Shown piece after piece: positions 7,892 to 9,711 of a stretch of 9,711 nt of DNA. Within the stretch, counting starts at the first letter, position 1. The number at the start of each line of letters is the position of its first letter. The stretch is taken from the NCBI GenBank assembly GCA_002364735.1, contig DEZB01000026.1, positions 1 to 9,711 on the forward strand, given 5' to 3'. The stretch comes from Bacteroidales bacterium UBA3143 (GTDB lineage Bacteria > Bacteroidota > Bacteroidia > Bacteroidales > Dysgonomonadaceae). The position numbers and the translations under genes are program-made. Under the pieces are notes generated by a model. It saw only the letters and a program-made list of their open reading frames with translations, did not search any database and was not told where the DNA came from.

Positions 7892-7971
7892 GTTTTGTTT
7901 GTTTTGTTTTGCTGTAAATGTTTTTGTATTAATCCTTTCTACAGCCTTTAATGATTTATATCGTTTATAAT

Positions 7972-9183
7972 TTAATTGTCTTTGCCAATTATTCTTTCTA
8001 TTGCGTTTTCTAAACCCGAAATTTCTGCAACTCCTTTCATTCTTCCAATCAATGGATAGCCTGGATTTGACTTTCGCGAGAAATCATCAAGCATCTTTTT
8101 CCCATGATCAGGTCTGTAAGGCATTCTGAAATCTTTTCGTCCTTCTTTAATGCGTCTTTGTTGCTCCTCTAATAATAGCTTAACAACGGTGTATAAATCA
8201 ACAGTTCCATTTAATTGACCAGATTCATAGAATGTTGTTTCATTTAAAAATTGAATATTACGTAGATGAACAAAATGAATTCTATCTCCAAACTTTTCGA
8301 TGAGTAATGGTAGGCTGTTTTCTTTACGAGGGGCAAGTGAGCCTATACAAAATGTGAATCCATTATGAAGGGATGGAAATTGAGAAAAAATCCAGTCGAA
8401 GTCTTTCATAGAGCTTACAATACGAGGCAATCCTAATAGAGGAAAAGGAGGGTCATCAACGTGAATGGCCATTCGTATACCAACTTCTTCACATACAGGA
8501 ATTACTTCACTAAGAAAAAGTGAAAGATTATTTCTTAAAACATCGGTATCAATGTTTTTATATGTAGCTAATTGCCGCAAGAAATTCTTCTTGTAGTCGC
8601 CACTATCTTCTATTCCACTATTGATGAAACTCTGGGTATATATAATAATATTATAAGCAAGATTTTCTTTTTCAGAACTACTCATTTTAGAGAATACTGC
8701 TTTCGCCTTTGCTATAATTTCTTTGCTATAACTTTTCTCTGCATCAGATCTTTTTAGAATATATACATCAAAAGCTGCAAATGTTATCCAGTCAAACAAC
8801 ATCGTTTCTGTGCCGTCTTTGTCTAAGTATTTTAAATCAGTTCTTGCCCAATCTAATACAGGCATAAAATTATAACACACGGCATCTATTCCACATTTGG
8901 CTAAGTTTCTTAATGAGGTTTTGTAGTTACTAATGTGTTTTTTGCTGTTTTCGTTGTTTAGCTTTATGCTTTCTGAAACTGGTAAACTTTCAACTACACT
9001 CCAAGTAAGATCATTGAGCTCTATATATTCTTTCTTTTTATTGATCTCATCTACAGACCAAACCTCTCCTGGCTTAATATGAGAGAGAGATGTAACTACA
9101 CCTTCAATACCTATTTGCTTTAAATCAGACAGCTTAACAGAGTCACTTTCTCCGAACCATCTCCAAGTTTTTTCTAATGCCAT
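7972..9183 (-). CDS. uxuA: Mannonate dehydratase UxuA
   Basis: Cytoplasmic enzyme that dehydrates D-mannonate to 2-keto-3-deoxy-D-gluconate, the last dedicated step of the glucuronate (Ashwell) branch. Seen: the family N-terminus TWRWFGESDSVKLSDLKQIG (residues 6-25), GVVTSLSHIKPGEVW (28-42), HVDDPPFPLLGLPRIVS (241-257), FCIGS (278-282), FVHLRN (304-309) and RPDHG (357-361). His241, Cys279, His306 and Asp359 are the likely divalent-metal ligands by comparison with the xylose-isomerase-like UxuA fold. At 403 residues it is close to the E. coli protein (394). It appears intact and is the first gene of the cluster, with about 530 bp of gene-free DNA upstream holding a candidate promoter. An isomerase (UxaC) and KDG kinase/aldolase would be needed elsewhere. 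Confidence 0.96.
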   Translation of the reverse strand: MALEKTWRWFGESDSVKLSDLKQIGIEGVVTSLSHIKPGEVWSVDEINKKKEYIELNDLTWSVVESLPVSESIKLNNENSKKHISNYKTSLRNLAKCGIDAVCYNFMPVLDWARTDLKYLDKDGTETMLFDWITFAAFDVYILKRSDAEKSYSKEIIAKAKAVFSKMSSSEKENLAYNIIIYTQSFINSGIEDSGDYKKNFLRQLATYKNIDTDVLRNNLSLFLSEVIPVCEEVGIRMAIHVDDPPFPLLGLPRIVSSMKDFDWIFSQFPSLHNGFTFCIGSLAPRKENSLPLLIEKFGDRIHFVHLRNIQFLNETTFYESGQLNGTVDLYTVVKLLLEEQQRRIKEGRKDFRMPYRPDHGKKMLDDFSRKSNPGYPLIGRMKGVAEISGLENAIERIIGKDN

Positions 9184-9200
9184 ATGATTGATTAATATAC

Positions 9201-9215
9201 TTTACACAAAGTAAA
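9201..9215. promoter_or_regulatory. Candidate operator (inverted repeat) between promoter and uxuA
   Basis: TTTAC-ACAAA-GTAAA is an inverted repeat with 5-base arms directly downstream of the candidate -7 element and 17 bases before the uxuA start. This position suits a repressor site. The short arms in AT-rich DNA make chance a real alternative. Confidence 0.25.
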
Positions 9216-9223
9216 CAAATATA
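9216..9223 (-). promoter_or_regulatory. Candidate Bacteroidota -7 element for the uxuA operon
   Basis: Minus-strand TATATTTG fits the TAnnTTTG consensus, 32 bases before the uxuA ATG. This predicts a short leader of about 25 nt. No good -33 TTTG is seen at the expected 19-21 base spacing, so the call rests on the -7 match alone. Confidence 0.4.
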
Positions 9224-9653
9224 CGTGTTAATTTCAAGTATTATACTTACATATAAAGATACTATATTTGCAATACAGTTAAATCAAAGCACATATATTA
9301 CTCAAATTGTCATTTTAGTAATAACTGAAGGTTATAATATATTCTTGCATTTTTACTTCAACCTCAAATAGTCAACTATTATTTATACTGAGAAGTATTA
9401 TTTGTAGCAATTCAATAGATTATTTGACAATATAAAGTTGAAAAGTAAATCTACAGTGGCAAATTAGTCTTTCATCTCTTGAAAACGAAATCAACAAACG
9501 TAAAAATGTTACGAACCTACAAAATAGAGTTTTCTTGACAATTATGTAGTTAAAAGTAGAGACTTAAGGTCATTAAAGGCAGAATTAAAGCAAAAAATCG
9601 GAATAATTTGTTTTCTAACATTTTATTGAGTGTGTATTCAAGCTTCAACAGTT

Positions 9654-9663
9654 AAAACGTTTT
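9654..9663. promoter_or_regulatory. CG-centred palindrome, LacI-operator-like
   Basis: AAAACGTTTT is a perfect 10-base palindrome with the central CG typical of LacI-family operators. CAAC (9646-9649) and GTTG (9664-9667) flank it asymmetrically. It is about 470 bases upstream of uxuA, so it may belong to a gene off the right edge. Confidence 0.2.
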
Positions 9664-9693
9664 GTTGGATTACAATATTTTCAAAAATAATTA

Positions 9694-9711
9694 TTAGTGT
9701 CCGCTAAAAGT
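9694..9711. mobile_element. Possible insertion-sequence terminus at the right edge
   Basis: TTAGTGTCCGCTAAAAGT at the window end resembles, from memory, termini of transposons found in Bacteroidota (GTGTCCG followed by TAAA). No transposase is in view. Confidence 0.2.

Larger units (their letters stand above)
9184..9711. other. Gene-free AT-rich region upstream of uxuA
   Basis: No ORF of convincing length or composition occurs here on either strand, and I see no tRNA, rRNA or known riboswitch. The stretch next to uxuA holds a candidate -7 promoter element and a small inverted repeat. Around 9365-9404 there is a cluster of small palindromes: AATAGT-CA-ACTATT (9367-9380), ATACT-GAGA-AGTAT (9385-9398), and outer CAAATA/TATTTG arms. 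At 9654-9663 there is a perfect AAAACGTTTT palindrome with a central CG. The last bases resemble an insertion-sequence terminus. Confidence 0.6.

Noticed and set aside
7891..7910. Short AAAACA tandem repetition just upstream of the SDR start
   Set aside because: Typical A-rich Bacteroidota leader; too short to be a meaningful repeat.
7911..7945. GCTGTA/TACAGC inverted repeat between uxuA and the SDR gene
   Set aside because: Only six pairs around a 23-base loop and no T-run; too weak for a terminator.
9464..9548. Plus-strand frame reading ISLSSLENEINKRKNV and a further frame with LRSLKAELKQKIGI
   Set aside because: Briefly protein-like and possibly a decayed gene or transposase, but too short and without a family match to call.
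9551..9622. Short minus-strand frame encoding a 23-residue hydrophobic peptide starting MLENKLFRFFALILPL
   Set aside because: It looks like a signal peptide or membrane peptide but stops at once, with no continuation in a nearby frame that I can follow. Chance in AT-rich DNA is likely.
1..9711. tRNA, rRNA, CRISPR array or phage genes
   Set aside because: No cloverleaf, spaced direct repeats or phage-type genes were seen on either strand.

Overview
This 9.7 kb, AT-rich window looks like Bacteroidota DNA. The evidence is a SusC-type TonB-dependent receptor, A-rich leaders without Shine-Dalgarno sequences, TAnnTTTG-type -7 elements, and Gfo/Idh/MocA and DUF6807 (PmoA-like) families typical of that phylum. 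I cannot name a genus. All seven genes lie on the minus strand and read from right to left.

Layout in transcription order: a gene-free upstream region of about 530 bp (9184-9711); uxuA, mannonate dehydratase (9183-7972); an SDR oxidoreductase of the D-mannonate oxidoreductase/fructuronate reductase type (7891-7064); two consecutive exported DUF6807 proteins (6969-5728 and 5550-4648); a Tat-exported Gfo/Idh/MocA oxidoreductase (4587-3211); a lipoprotein oxidoreductase of the Gfo/Idh/MocA superfamily (3198-1786); and a SusC-type outer-membrane receptor that stops at 560 residues, about half the usual length (1698-16). Between the two DUF6807 genes lies a 147-bp nested palindromic element that supplies the stop codon of the upstream gene.

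Working model (inference): the receptor imports an oligosaccharide or glycoside that contains a uronic acid. The four exported proteins act on it in the periplasm, with oxidoreductases taking part. The released glucuronate is turned into fructuronate by an isomerase not in this window, reduced to mannonate by the SDR enzyme, and dehydrated by UxuA to 2-keto-3-deoxygluconate. No classical glycoside hydrolase or polysaccharide lyase, SusD, UxaC, KdgK, KdgA or regulator is present. The cluster is therefore a candidate for an oxidoreductase-assisted glycoside-cleavage system in which DUF6807 plays an undefined part.

The left edge cuts the receptor off with a stop codon right next to sequence resembling an insertion-sequence end. 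The right edge also ends in an IS-terminus-like string. The window may be a whole contig bounded by repeats.
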